Assembly (NCBI GenBank): GCA_003454605.1
Contig: DMKD01000091.1
Location: forward strand, 2,219 to 17,716
DNA length: 15,498 nucleotides
From: Spirochaeta sp.
GTDB taxonomy: Bacteria; Spirochaetota; Spirochaetia; UBA9216
Reading direction: 5' to 3'
In this document: piece after piece, positions 1 through 6,393 of the stretch
How the letters are laid out: every line of letters starts with the position of its first letter
Numbering within the stretch: the stretch's first letter is position 1
The notes under the pieces: model-generated
Told to the model about the DNA's origin: nothing
The model's input: the letters and a program-made list of their open reading frames with translations, nothing else
Databases searched by the model: none
Made by a program: the position numbers and the translations under genes

Positions 1-51
1 AGCGGTTGGTTCGCAATCAACAGGCCGTGGGTTCGACTCCCATCAGCTCCA
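1..51 (+). tRNA. tRNA-Ala(CGC), 3' part, 5' end outside the window
   Basis: The anticodon arm folds as GTTGG (5-9), loop TTCGCAA (10-16) and TCAAC (17-21), giving anticodon CGC at 12-14, which reads the alanine codon GCG. The T arm is GTGGG / TTCGACT / CCCAT at 27-43. The 3' acceptor strand CAGCTCC (44-50) is followed by discriminator A at 51. The U at acceptor position 70 is compatible with the G3:U70 pair that identifies tRNA-Ala, but base 3 lies outside the window. No CCA is encoded after the discriminator base, so it would be added post-transcriptionally. Confidence 0.85.
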
Positions 52-86
52 ACGTTCAATTAAAGGGTTTATCATCTTTGATAAAG

Positions 87-121
87 AGGATTACTGACTT
101 CAGTAATCCTTTCTTTATTTT
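87..121 (+). terminator. Rho-independent terminator after the tRNA gene
   Basis: A perfect 11-base inverted repeat, AGGATTACTGA (87-97) and TCAGTAATCCT (100-110), forms a hairpin with a very small loop (10 bp plus a tetraloop is sterically likelier). A T-rich run TTCTTTATTTT follows directly. It ends the tRNA transcript and isolates it from the chemotaxis genes downstream. Confidence 0.85.
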
Positions 122-155
122 CACGAACTATTGTCGTTTAATAATCCTTATAAAT

Positions 156-184
156 TTGCATATGAATATCTGATTTCCTATAAT
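156..184 (+). promoter_or_regulatory. Candidate sigma-70 promoter upstream of the MCP remnant and cheW
   Basis: A perfect -10 hexamer TATAAT (179-184) lies 17 bases after TTGCAT (156-161), a weak -35 matching only its TTG part. It sits 32 bases before the start codon of the MCP remnant and could also drive cheW, which follows closely. The region is AT-rich, so chance matches are likely. Confidence 0.45.
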
Positions 185-216
185 TAACGAAGATAACCGA
201 ATTGTATGAAGGTGCT

Positions 217-625
217 ATGAAAGGGATCAAGGATTTTAAAATTGGAACTAGATTAATAGTTATTCTCTCAATTATAACTATTATTTCATTAAGTTCGATA
301 ATATTGATTGTTCAGATCCGAATCACAAATTTAGCAGACCTTGATGCACAGACAATAGGCAATGCGATTGCTTCCAATTTCAGCAATTCCGCGGCTGCAG
401 CTGAGGAATCATCATCGATGTCTGAAGAGCTTTCAGGTCAGGCAGATAAGCTGCTTGAGATGATTAGCTTTTTCAAGACTGACGACCGCACTGTCAAAAC
501 AGCAGCACCCACCGAAATATCTGGAGTTACAATTAAAAAAAGGAATAGAGATTGATCTGTCAAAGGCTCACTCCTCCGGGAATAAAGAAACAGAGCTTCT
601 TGACGATGATTTTGAAGAATTTTAA
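217..625 (+). pseudogene. Methyl-accepting chemotaxis protein remnant: internally deleted and frameshifted
   Basis: The open frame from ATG 217 (GAAGG four bases upstream; an in-frame TTG lies at 202) begins like an intact MCP: basic MKGIKDFKIGTRL, then a hydrophobic segment IVILSIITIISLSSIILIV, then the start of a periplasmic region. After about 30 more residues it jumps to a typical MCP C-terminal end, SAAAAEESSSMSEEL through LLEMISFFK. The sensor domain, second membrane segment, HAMP domain and signalling hairpin tip are missing, roughly 400-600 residues against a normal MCP. The frame stops at 553-555. Dropping one A from the A7 run at 535-541 would instead read on to a TAA at 623-625 and end in LLDDDFEEF, whose last five residues DFEEF fit the aromatic-x-x-aromatic CheR/CheB tether. 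As written it cannot sense or signal. It lies 17 bases before cheW. Confidence 0.75.
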
Positions 626-642
626 ACAAAAGGAGTAGCATT

Positions 643-1137
643 ATGCAGGAAAATAATCTTAGCAATCAATTTGTCACATTTAAAATAGAGAACGAAATCT
701 ATGCGATCGATGTTTTCAAGATAAGAGAGATTCTCGAAGTTCCCAATGTCACAAAGGTTCCCGGTATGCCGCCGATGATTCGCGGGGTCATTAATATCAG
801 AGGTTCGGTTGTGCCTGTTCTGGATATGAAGATGAAGTTCGGTCAGGATAAAACTGCTCAAACCCAGGATACTGCAGTCATCGTTACTGAGATCACAAAC
901 GACGAGGGCATTATTCAGGTTGGTATCATTGTGGATTCCGCCAGAGAGGTCATCACCCTGGAGCCGGATGAAATAGAAGAACCTCCAAGGTTAGGAATTT
1001 TTATTGACAATAAGTATCTGAGAGGAATGGGAAAACTCAACAATGAGTTCGTAATCATCCTGAATATTGATAAAATCCTGTCGGAAGAAGAAATTTCGCA
1101 GGTTGCAACATCAAACACAGCAGGTGAAGAAGCTTAA
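643..1137 (+). CDS. cheW: Chemotaxis coupling protein CheW
   Basis: CheW is the scaffold that links the CheA kinase to receptor tips at the cytoplasmic membrane. The 164-residue product is one CheW-like SH3-type domain of usual length. It contains FKIENEIYAIDVFKIREIL (about 13-31), the hallmark PPMIRGVINIRGSVVPVLDM (about 43-62) and the closing strand FVIILNIDKIL near 136-146. A good Shine-Dalgarno AGGAG lies seven bases before the ATG. It follows the MCP remnant on the same strand, so it was probably once co-transcribed with an intact receptor. It is the only cheW in the window; cheA lies in a separate, oppositely oriented operon. The last 15 residues form a short acidic tail that is not conserved in the family. 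Confidence 0.96.
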   Translation: MQENNLSNQFVTFKIENEIYAIDVFKIREILEVPNVTKVPGMPPMIRGVINIRGSVVPVLDMKMKFGQDKTAQTQDTAVIVTEITNDEGIIQVGIIVDSAREVITLEPDEIEEPPRLGIFIDNKYLRGMGKLNNEFVIILNIDKILSEEEISQVATSNTAGEEA

Positions 1138-1149
1138 AGTTTTTGGCTA

Positions 1150-1180
1150 CTGCCGGACCAAACGCCGGCAGCAGTCATTT
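1150..1180 (+). terminator. Possible terminator after cheW
   Basis: The inverted repeat CTGCCGG (1150-1156) and CCGGCAG (1165-1171) forms a GC-rich hairpin with an eight-base loop 12 bases after the cheW stop codon. The following sequence, CAGTCATTTC, has only a poor T run, so termination may be weak or the hairpin may stabilise the mRNA 3' end. Confidence 0.45.
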
Positions 1181-1195
1181 CATCGGAAAACAATC

Positions 1196-1222
1196 TAAAG
1201 AATTATTGTAATTAGTCGAAAA
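1196..1222 (+). promoter_or_regulatory. Candidate sigma-28 (flagellar) promoter for the J-domain gene
   Basis: TAAA (1196-1199) is followed after 15 bases by GTCGAAAA (1215-1222). The known sigma-28 (FliA/SigD) pattern is TAAA-N15-GCCGATAA, so the -10 element matches six of eight positions at the exact spacing. Transcription would start near 1229, which is the ATG itself. That implies a leaderless or nearly leaderless mRNA and would explain the missing Shine-Dalgarno. The match lies in an A-rich stretch and could be chance. Confidence 0.35.
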
Positions 1223-1228
1223 AAAAAT

Positions 1229-1723
1229 ATGACCGTGGTAAAAGATGAAAGAATTGCAGAAGCCTGCAGTATTCTGTTCGGCGATAAGTTCACAGTTGAA
1301 AAAACAACAATCGACTACCTTCAACTCTCAGGAATCAAACATGCTTTCAGAGAAAGGGCAAAAGAATGTCATCCGGACAGATCGGGAGGCAGCTGCCCTG
1401 AACTCCAGGAAAATTTTCTCAAACTGAAAGACGCATATGATTTTCTGATATCGGCCAAATCCGGGCCAATGACAGCAACACAAAAACCGAAGGGTTCAGC
1501 AGTATTTATACCGCATCGAAAGCTGAAATTAGGTGAGTATCTTTACTATACCGGTAAGATAGACTGGAAAGAATTGATCTCGGCAATAACCTGGCAAAGA
1601 CAAAATTCCAAAAAGAATAAGACCTTCCTTTTCGGCCTATACTTCATCAGGAACGGAATTCTCACTGCCTCCGAAATAGGTTTTTCAGTTTTCAAAATGA
1701 ATGTCCATAATTCGAGCTATTAG
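1229..1723 (+). CDS. J-domain protein with a degenerate MshEN-like C-terminal segment
   Basis: Residues about 24-74 resemble a J domain, the DnaJ module that stimulates DnaK ATP hydrolysis: helix II IKHAFRERAKECHPD ends in the diagnostic HPD (48-50), and helix III reads LQENFLKLKDAYDFL. There is no Gly/Phe region, zinc finger or DnaJ C-terminal domain, so this is a class III-type J protein of 164 residues. Residues about 99-160 (KLGEYLYYTGKIDWKELISA, then FLFGLYFIRNGILTASEI) follow the LGexLxxxGxIxxxxLxxAlxxQ pattern of MshEN-type repeats, a pattern also present in the CheA linker in this window. The ATG at 1229 has no Shine-Dalgarno but begins a continuous domain. Its stop codon overlaps that of cheD, which converges on it. 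A chaperone adaptor for chemotaxis or flagellar proteins is inference from position only. Confidence 0.8.
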   Translation: MTVVKDERIAEACSILFGDKFTVEKTTIDYLQLSGIKHAFRERAKECHPDRSGGSCPELQENFLKLKDAYDFLISAKSGPMTATQKPKGSAVFIPHRKLKLGEYLYYTGKIDWKELISAITWQRQNSKKNKTFLFGLYFIRNGILTASEIGFSVFKMNVHNSSY

Positions 1724-2304
1724 AACAGCACTGTCGTCCCGTCATTATTTTTAGTTTCATCAAGTTTGTGCTTATAAACATCCATGAGATCTCTGAGTTC
1801 AACATTCGGCTTAACTCGTCTGAGAAGGATTCTAAAGCTTTGAGGATAGAGATAGATTCTGCGGGCTCTCACTCCCCCGGTATCCCTGTTTATAACCGGA
1901 ATATTCTCTGCCTTAAGAAATTTCTCCGCAAAACTGATATTATCCGCCCCGATTTCCATCTGCCCGCCACCGCGGGTCTCAAGAACCGCACTTCCGCCGA
2001 AGATCTTTGCCTGCAGACATTTCCCGCTGCTTCCGAGCTTAATCAACCCAGTCATTAGAGATTCCATGGCATTAAGGCCATATCGTTCAACATTAAAAAT
2101 ATTTTCAGATTCTGTCCGCAATTTAGCTTCTGCAAGCATGAAGTGATTCAATCCGGCAATCTTTCGCTCAGAATCATAGAGCGCTACCGAAACACAGGAA
2201 CCCAAAACAGTATTAATTACTATATCGTCTCCTGACACAAAAAATTCTCCCGGAGCAAGATTAACCGAATCTTTTTTTAATTTATTGTCAAAATACTTAT
2301 ACAT
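1720..2304 (-). CDS. cheD: Chemoreceptor glutamine deamidase CheD
   Basis: CheD converts specific receptor glutamines to glutamates (and in some species demethylates), tuning receptor output in the cytoplasm. The 194-residue protein has the catalytic-cysteine segment NTVLGSCVSVALYD with C37, the conserved histidine in LNHFML (H54), and the family segment AKIFGGSAVLE near 99-109. T32 lies where the family has its conserved threonine. It is the last gene of the operon, 15 bases after cheY, with only a weak AGG before its ATG, so translation may depend on coupling. The usual partner CheC is absent from the window. The C-terminus GTTVLF is an added tail that resembles the end of the 587-residue operon protein. 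Its TAA overlaps the J-domain gene's TAG, and no terminator is visible. Confidence 0.95.
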   Translation of the reverse strand: MYKYFDNKLKKDSVNLAPGEFFVSGDDIVINTVLGSCVSVALYDSERKIAGLNHFMLAEAKLRTESENIFNVERYGLNAMESLMTGLIKLGSSGKCLQAKIFGGSAVLETRGGGQMEIGADNISFAEKFLKAENIPVINRDTGGVRARRIYLYPQSFRILLRRVKPNVELRDLMDVYKHKLDETKNNDGTTVLF

Positions 2305-2319
2305 CCAACCTAGTTCGGC

Positions 2320-2685
2320 TTAGCCTAGAACCTTCTTGATAGTCGCAATAAGCTTATCGTTCGAGAATGGTTTAACTATCCAGCCTGTGGCGCCGGCACT
2401 CTTTCCATCCTGCATTATTGAAGACTGAGATTCAGTGGTGAGAACAAGGATCGGTGTAAATTTATGTGTATCGGTGGCACGCAGTTCTCTTAACATACTT
2501 ATTCCATCTTTATTGGGCATATTTACATCGGTAATAATCAAATCAACCTTCTGATCTTTCAGTTTATTGTATCCGTCCTGTCCGTCACAGGCTTCCATTG
2601 TATCGTAGCCATTCTCCTTGAGAATAAAACTGACACTCTGCCTTATTGCATTTGAATCATCTACTATCATTATACTCTGGCCCAT
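2320..2685 (-). CDS. cheY: Chemotaxis response regulator CheY
   Basis: A single receiver domain of 121 residues with no output domain, the normal form of CheY, which carries the phosphoryl group from CheA to the flagellar switch. The acidic pocket is D9-D10 (IMIVDDS), the phosphoacceptor is D53 (ITDVNMP), the switch threonine is at 83-84 (VLTTES) and the conserved lysine is K105 (WIVKPF). W102 sits where E. coli CheY has Y106, still an aromatic switch residue. A strong Shine-Dalgarno GGAG lies six bases before ATG. The gene starts 16 bases after the 587-residue MCP-like protein, suggesting the two products work together. A second receiver exists in CheB, so CheA phosphate is shared between them. 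Confidence 0.95.
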   Translation of the reverse strand: MGQSIMIVDDSNAIRQSVSFILKENGYDTMEACDGQDGYNKLKDQKVDLIITDVNMPNKDGISMLRELRATDTHKFTPILVLTTESQSSIMQDGKSAGATGWIVKPFSNDKLIATIKKVLG

Positions 2686-2701
2686 ATTAATCTCCTCATC
2701 A

Positions 2702-4465
2702 TTAAAATAATGTTACTTCACCTTCTTCAAGTGCTGCATCCTCAACCTTGAGGCCGCTTGCCTCACCGGCAGTTTTCTTATGACTGAAGATAGTGAATCT
2801 ATCAATAATACGATTCATATCATCATCTGCTATTGTCCAGTCAGTAATCGATTCACCCTGTATTCTCGCAGCGATTGCAGGTCTAATCAGTTCTTCTTTG
2901 TACTTCAAATCCTCACGAATTTTTTTTAAATCATCTGCTATTTCCTTCAGTTGATCAAGATCCTGTTCTGAAGCGTCAAAAAGCTCGCAAAATTTAGGTG
3001 AAAAGAAGTCAAATTCGGATAAAACAGCTGAGATATTATTATTAACCCGGCTTATTCCGGCAATATTGCTCAGAAACACTTCGGTGAAGCCAGTCAGATA
3101 AACCATCTCTTTACCGGCGAATTTCCGATATTCAGTAGAGATACCGGTTATCTTGTCTATGAAATTAAGGGTTTCGCTCTCTCCGATAGAGATCTGCTGC
3201 TGAATCCGCTCAACAAGCTCAGACATATCATCAACCGATTCCTTCATACCGACAAGACTCATACTCCTCGATAACTCAATCCGCGAAAGAACCGCTACAT
3301 TCTGCAGCCAGCCGGATATTTTATCAAATGACGAAAACTCTCCGACTATACCCTGTACTGAAACTAATATTGAACCAATCAACTCTATAAGACCTCGCCG
3401 GGTCGATGACAGAAGACCAGTTTCTTCCTTTACTTCAACACCGGTTTCCGTCAGATTTGTGAGTGATTGAAGATTATTCATAAAGCTTTGTACAGCTCTA
3501 TCCTTCTCCTGCTGAATAAACTCCAGTTTGCTTCGGGCGGTTCGGAAATTTTCGGTAAAGACCTCAATGGTATTACTGAACTTACCCTCTACCTCTTCAA
3601 GCATAACATCCGCAAGCTTGAGCAGCCTGAGACAGAAAACAGCTCTGTCAGTAATTTCTTCATCCGTTTCCGAATCTGATAAACTTTTTTCACATTCTTC
3701 CGGAAGCTCATTGAGCGACAGTATTATCTGATCTATGGTCTGCCTGATCAAATCCTGCTGCTGCAGCTCTTCCATAATCTTCAGAATACTCTGTCTGATA
3801 TTACCTGATTCTTCACTGAGTTCTCGAAACAGCTTATCTATTGTTTCAGATTCAGCCTGAAAGGTGCTGATGCCATTCGTCACCTTTTCTTCAAGCATCG
3901 AAAATAGTTCTTTTCTCTTTAGATCAGTTTCTCTCTCAATTTCAAAAAAATTATCCAGAGATGCGCTTACATGCTGACCTTTCTTCTCAAGAGAAGATGT
4001 TTTCTCAATTGTCGTTTCTGTCACAGATTTAAGGTTGCCGGTAATCACCGAGAATCCTTCACCGCCCTTGCCGACTTTTACCGCGTTGCAGAGAGCATTA
4101 AGAGAAACAATCTGCAGTGATTCAGATATATCCCTTATCTCCTCAATGTACTGCTGAGAGTTTCCATATTCGTTCATAGCGGCAGACAGCTGGTTGAGGA
4201 TCTGTTTATTCTTCTCTTTAAAGCCGTCAAGCTGAACCAGAGACTCTTGTGATTCCATCCTGCTCCGCTCCAGGAAACTGCTTAAATTTTCCGCAGCCGC
4301 TCTACCGGTCATACCGTCAATGGTTGAAAAACTTCGTATTGAGGCTGATGCCTTCTCTATGCCCTTTTCGAGTTCACTTAAGAGAAGAGGATAGTTTTCT
4401 GCTATATTTCCGAAAATTGTCTCTGAGCTGTTTATAACTTTTTGAAGAACTGTATTAGAATCCAT
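2702..4465 (-). CDS. Unnamed soluble MCP-like coiled-coil protein with a CheZ-like QDxxxQ motif
   Basis: I do not recognise this 587-residue protein as a named family member. It has no signal peptide or membrane segment and is almost entirely helical. Residues 107-151 look like a diverged MCP hairpin tip: SLQIVSLNALCNAVKVGKGG aligns with the usual xxLLALNAAIEAARAGExG, followed by GFSVITGNLKSVTET. A second copy of the pattern may lie at 380-402 (KISGWLQNVAVLSRIELSR). At 237-242 it reads QDLIRQ within a helix IMEELQQQDLIRQTIDQII; this matches the CheZ active-site pattern DxxxQ (D143 and Q147 in E. coli), placing D238 and Q242 as candidates. It ends in GEVTLF, resembling the tail of CheD. It starts two bases after cheB and precedes cheY. 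Roles as a cytoplasmic receptor-like scaffold or CheY-P phosphatase are inference. Confidence 0.85.
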   Translation of the reverse strand: MDSNTVLQKVINSSETIFGNIAENYPLLLSELEKGIEKASASIRSFSTIDGMTGRAAAENLSSFLERSRMESQESLVQLDGFKEKNKQILNQLSAAMNEYGNSQQYIEEIRDISESLQIVSLNALCNAVKVGKGGEGFSVITGNLKSVTETTIEKTSSLEKKGQHVSASLDNFFEIERETDLKRKELFSMLEEKVTNGISTFQAESETIDKLFRELSEESGNIRQSILKIMEELQQQDLIRQTIDQIILSLNELPEECEKSLSDSETDEEITDRAVFCLRLLKLADVMLEEVEGKFSNTIEVFTENFRTARSKLEFIQQEKDRAVQSFMNNLQSLTNLTETGVEVKEETGLLSSTRRGLIELIGSILVSVQGIVGEFSSFDKISGWLQNVAVLSRIELSRSMSLVGMKESVDDMSELVERIQQQISIGESETLNFIDKITGISTEYRKFAGKEMVYLTGFTEVFLSNIAGISRVNNNISAVLSEFDFFSPKFCELFDASEQDLDQLKEIADDLKKIREDLKYKEELIRPAIAARIQGESITDWTIADDDMNRIIDRFTIFSHKKTAGEASGLKVEDAALEEGEVTLF

Positions 4466-4467
4466 GT

Positions 4468-5544
4468 TTATCTCGAAGCCGACTGCTTCTGCATTGCCGC
4501 GGGTATTTCTTCTAGAGGGACAATCCGGTCAACACCGCCTTTCTTGATAGCCTCATTCGGCATACCGAAAACTACGCAGCTTGCTTCATCCTGCGCAATA
4601 TTATAAGCCCCGGCCTGCTTCATTTCAAGCATGCCGACTGAACCGTCGTCACCCATCCCCGTCATGATAATGCCGATTGCATTCTTGCCGGCATAACGCG
4701 CTGTGGATCTGAACAGAACATCGACCGAAGGCCGGTGCCTGCTTACAAGCGGTCCGTCTTTTACTTCAACATAGTAGCGCGCACCGCTGCGTTTCAACAG
4801 CATGTGTTTGTTTCCCGGCGCAATCAGCACATGACCGCGAAGAACGGTATCATTGTTAGCAGCCTCTTTAACAGTCACCTCGCAGAGGCTGTCCAGCCTC
4901 TCGGCAAAACTAGCGGTAAATTTCTCCGGCATATGCTGGACAATCACTATCCCCGGGCTGTTTCCCGGCAGAGCTTCCAGAAATTGTCTCAGCGCTTCGG
5001 TTCCGCCTGTTGAGGCGCCTACGGCAACAACCTTCTCAGTAGTTTCTATTACTCCGCCTGCTCTTCCGGAGAGAATCACATCTGCTGATAATTTCGGTGC
5101 CGCCGAAAAGGCCGGCTTTGCTTTCCCCGCCCTTTTCGGTCCTGCCGCAGCAGCACTGCGTACAGCATCCGAGATGAGAATTTTTGATTCTTCAATAAAC
5201 TGCCTGGTTCCGAGCTGCGGTTTTCGGATTATTTCAACGGCGCCGTTTTCAAGCGCATTAATAGCATTTTGAGAGTTTGATTCCGCCTTACTCGAGCACA
5301 TAATCACCGGAATGGGATCGGTTTTCATAATTCGCTGAAGAAAGGTGATGCCGTCCATTCTCGGCATTTCGATATCGAGGGTGATAACATCCGGTCTTAT
5401 TGCTCTCAATTTTTCAATTGCAACAAGCGGATCTCTCGCAACAGCAACAACCTCGATATCTGAAGAGGAATTAAGGATCTCCGACATCGTCTGCCTGACA
5501 ACGGCAGAATCATCCACAACCATTACTTTAATTTTATTTTTCAA
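4468..5544 (-). CDS. cheB: Protein-glutamate methylesterase/deamidase CheB
   Basis: CheB removes methyl groups from receptor glutamates and is activated by CheA phosphorylation. The 358 residues give an N-terminal receiver (about 4-125; D11-D12, phosphoacceptor D57 in TLDIEMP), an Ala/Lys/Pro-rich linker (about 128-165) and the C-terminal esterase. The catalytic triad is visible as S178 in VGASTGG, H204 in VQHMPEKF and D300 in MTGMGDDG. Length is normal for the family. The start codon is TTG at 5544: no ATG fits ahead of the first receiver strand, and AAAGGAG lies nine bases upstream, overlapping the cheR stop codon. The gap to cheR is six bases. The next gene begins two bases after the cheB stop, implying coupled translation. 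Confidence 0.96.
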   Translation of the reverse strand: MKNKIKVMVVDDSAVVRQTMSEILNSSSDIEVVAVARDPLVAIEKLRAIRPDVITLDIEMPRMDGITFLQRIMKTDPIPVIMCSSKAESNSQNAINALENGAVEIIRKPQLGTRQFIEESKILISDAVRSAAAAGPKRAGKAKPAFSAAPKLSADVILSGRAGGVIETTEKVVAVGASTGGTEALRQFLEALPGNSPGIVIVQHMPEKFTASFAERLDSLCEVTVKEAANNDTVLRGHVLIAPGNKHMLLKRSGARYYVEVKDGPLVSRHRPSVDVLFRSTARYAGKNAIGIIMTGMGDDGSVGMLEMKQAGAYNIAQDEASCVVFGMPNEAIKKGGVDRIVPLEEIPAAMQKQSASR

Positions 5545-5550
5545 GCCTGG

Positions 5551-6393
5551 TTACTCCTTTCGGTATACCGAAGTTCCAACACTGACAAGGTTCTTTCTCA
5601 TACCTGCAAGGCTCTCGGAATGCCCGAGAAAGAGATATCCCCCGCTGTTCATATGACTCACAATCCGCCTGATTACATCAGCCTGATTTTCCTTATTAAA
5701 ATATATCAGAACGTTTCGACAGAATACAATATCAAATTTTTTATTCAGCCCATAATCGTCCTTCATGAGGTTAATCGGCCGGAAATAAACCTTTTTCCGC
5801 AGATCAGCTTTTATTCTCACTTCAGTTTTTTTCGCGTCGCGGCTCTTGAGAAAGTATTTCTTTTTGAAACCGTTTGATACTATATCGATATCCTTCATGT
5901 CGTAAACCGCTCTGCGGGCTTTTTCCAGTGAGCTTTTACTGATATCCGTCGCAGCAACATTGTAATTAACCATGCCTGCCTTCTCAATGAATTCTTCCAC
6001 GAACATTGCCATATTATACGGCTCCTGACCTGAAGAACAGGCGGCCGACCACAAATTCAACTCGCGCCTGCTTTTTGTCAGTTCGGGGAGCGCTGTATGC
6101 ACCATAAACTCAAAATGAGCCGACTCACGCATGAAATCGGTCTTGTTCGTGGTGATGGCATCGATCATCTCGACGATTTCCAATGCGCCCTCATCCGTAG
6201 TGAAAACTAAATCACAATATTGCCCGAAGTCAGGAATCTGAAGAGTTTTCAGCCGTTTCTGCAGCCGTGATTCGAGAAGGGTGCGCTTTACGGGAGGCAG
6301 TTTAATGCCGACTTCCTGTTCAATAAAACGACTCAGCTTATTGAACTCTTTGTCGCCGATCTTTCTAACTGTCGTTTCAAGTACTTGTTTCAT
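5551..6393 (-). CDS. cheR: Chemoreceptor glutamate methyltransferase CheR
   Basis: CheR transfers methyl groups from S-adenosylmethionine to receptor glutamates. From M at 6393 the protein has 280 residues: an N-terminal helical domain ending at TTNKTDFMRE, then the methyltransferase with the SAM loop NLWSAACSSGQEPY (about 113-126), an acidic D in AATDIS, and the motif CRNVLIYF followed by LGHSES. A longer frame opens at ATG 6411, but that start has no Shine-Dalgarno. The 6393 start has GAAGAGG nine bases upstream, so I prefer it. The start overlaps the cheA stop by 17 bases, consistent with translational coupling. Many CheR enzymes dock on a receptor C-terminal pentapeptide; the MCP remnant in this window encodes one (DFEEF) only out of frame. 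Confidence 0.95.
   Translation of the reverse strand: MKQVLETTVRKIGDKEFNKLSRFIEQEVGIKLPPVKRTLLESRLQKRLKTLQIPDFGQYCDLVFTTDEGALEIVEMIDAITTNKTDFMRESAHFEFMVHTALPELTKSRRELNLWSAACSSGQEPYNMAMFVEEFIEKAGMVNYNVAATDISKSSLEKARRAVYDMKDIDIVSNGFKKKYFLKSRDAKKTEVRIKADLRKKVYFRPINLMKDDYGLNKKFDIVFCRNVLIYFNKENQADVIRRIVSHMNSGGYLFLGHSESLAGMRKNLVSVGTSVYRKE

Noticed and set aside
150..175. Sigma-28-like promoter for the MCP remnant
   Set aside because: TAAA is present but the best -10 (TCTGATTT) matches only four of eight bases; the TATAAT at 179-184 is a better candidate.
1..640. tRNA gene plus a decayed MCP as a possible integration site of a mobile element
   Set aside because: No integrase, no direct repeat of the tRNA 3' end seen in the window, and chemotaxis genes continue downstream.
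2938..2970. Second DxxxQ-like site (QDLDQL, residues 501-506) in the 587-residue protein
   Set aside because: Spacing is DLDQ, not D plus three residues then Q, and the surrounding helix does not resemble CheZ.
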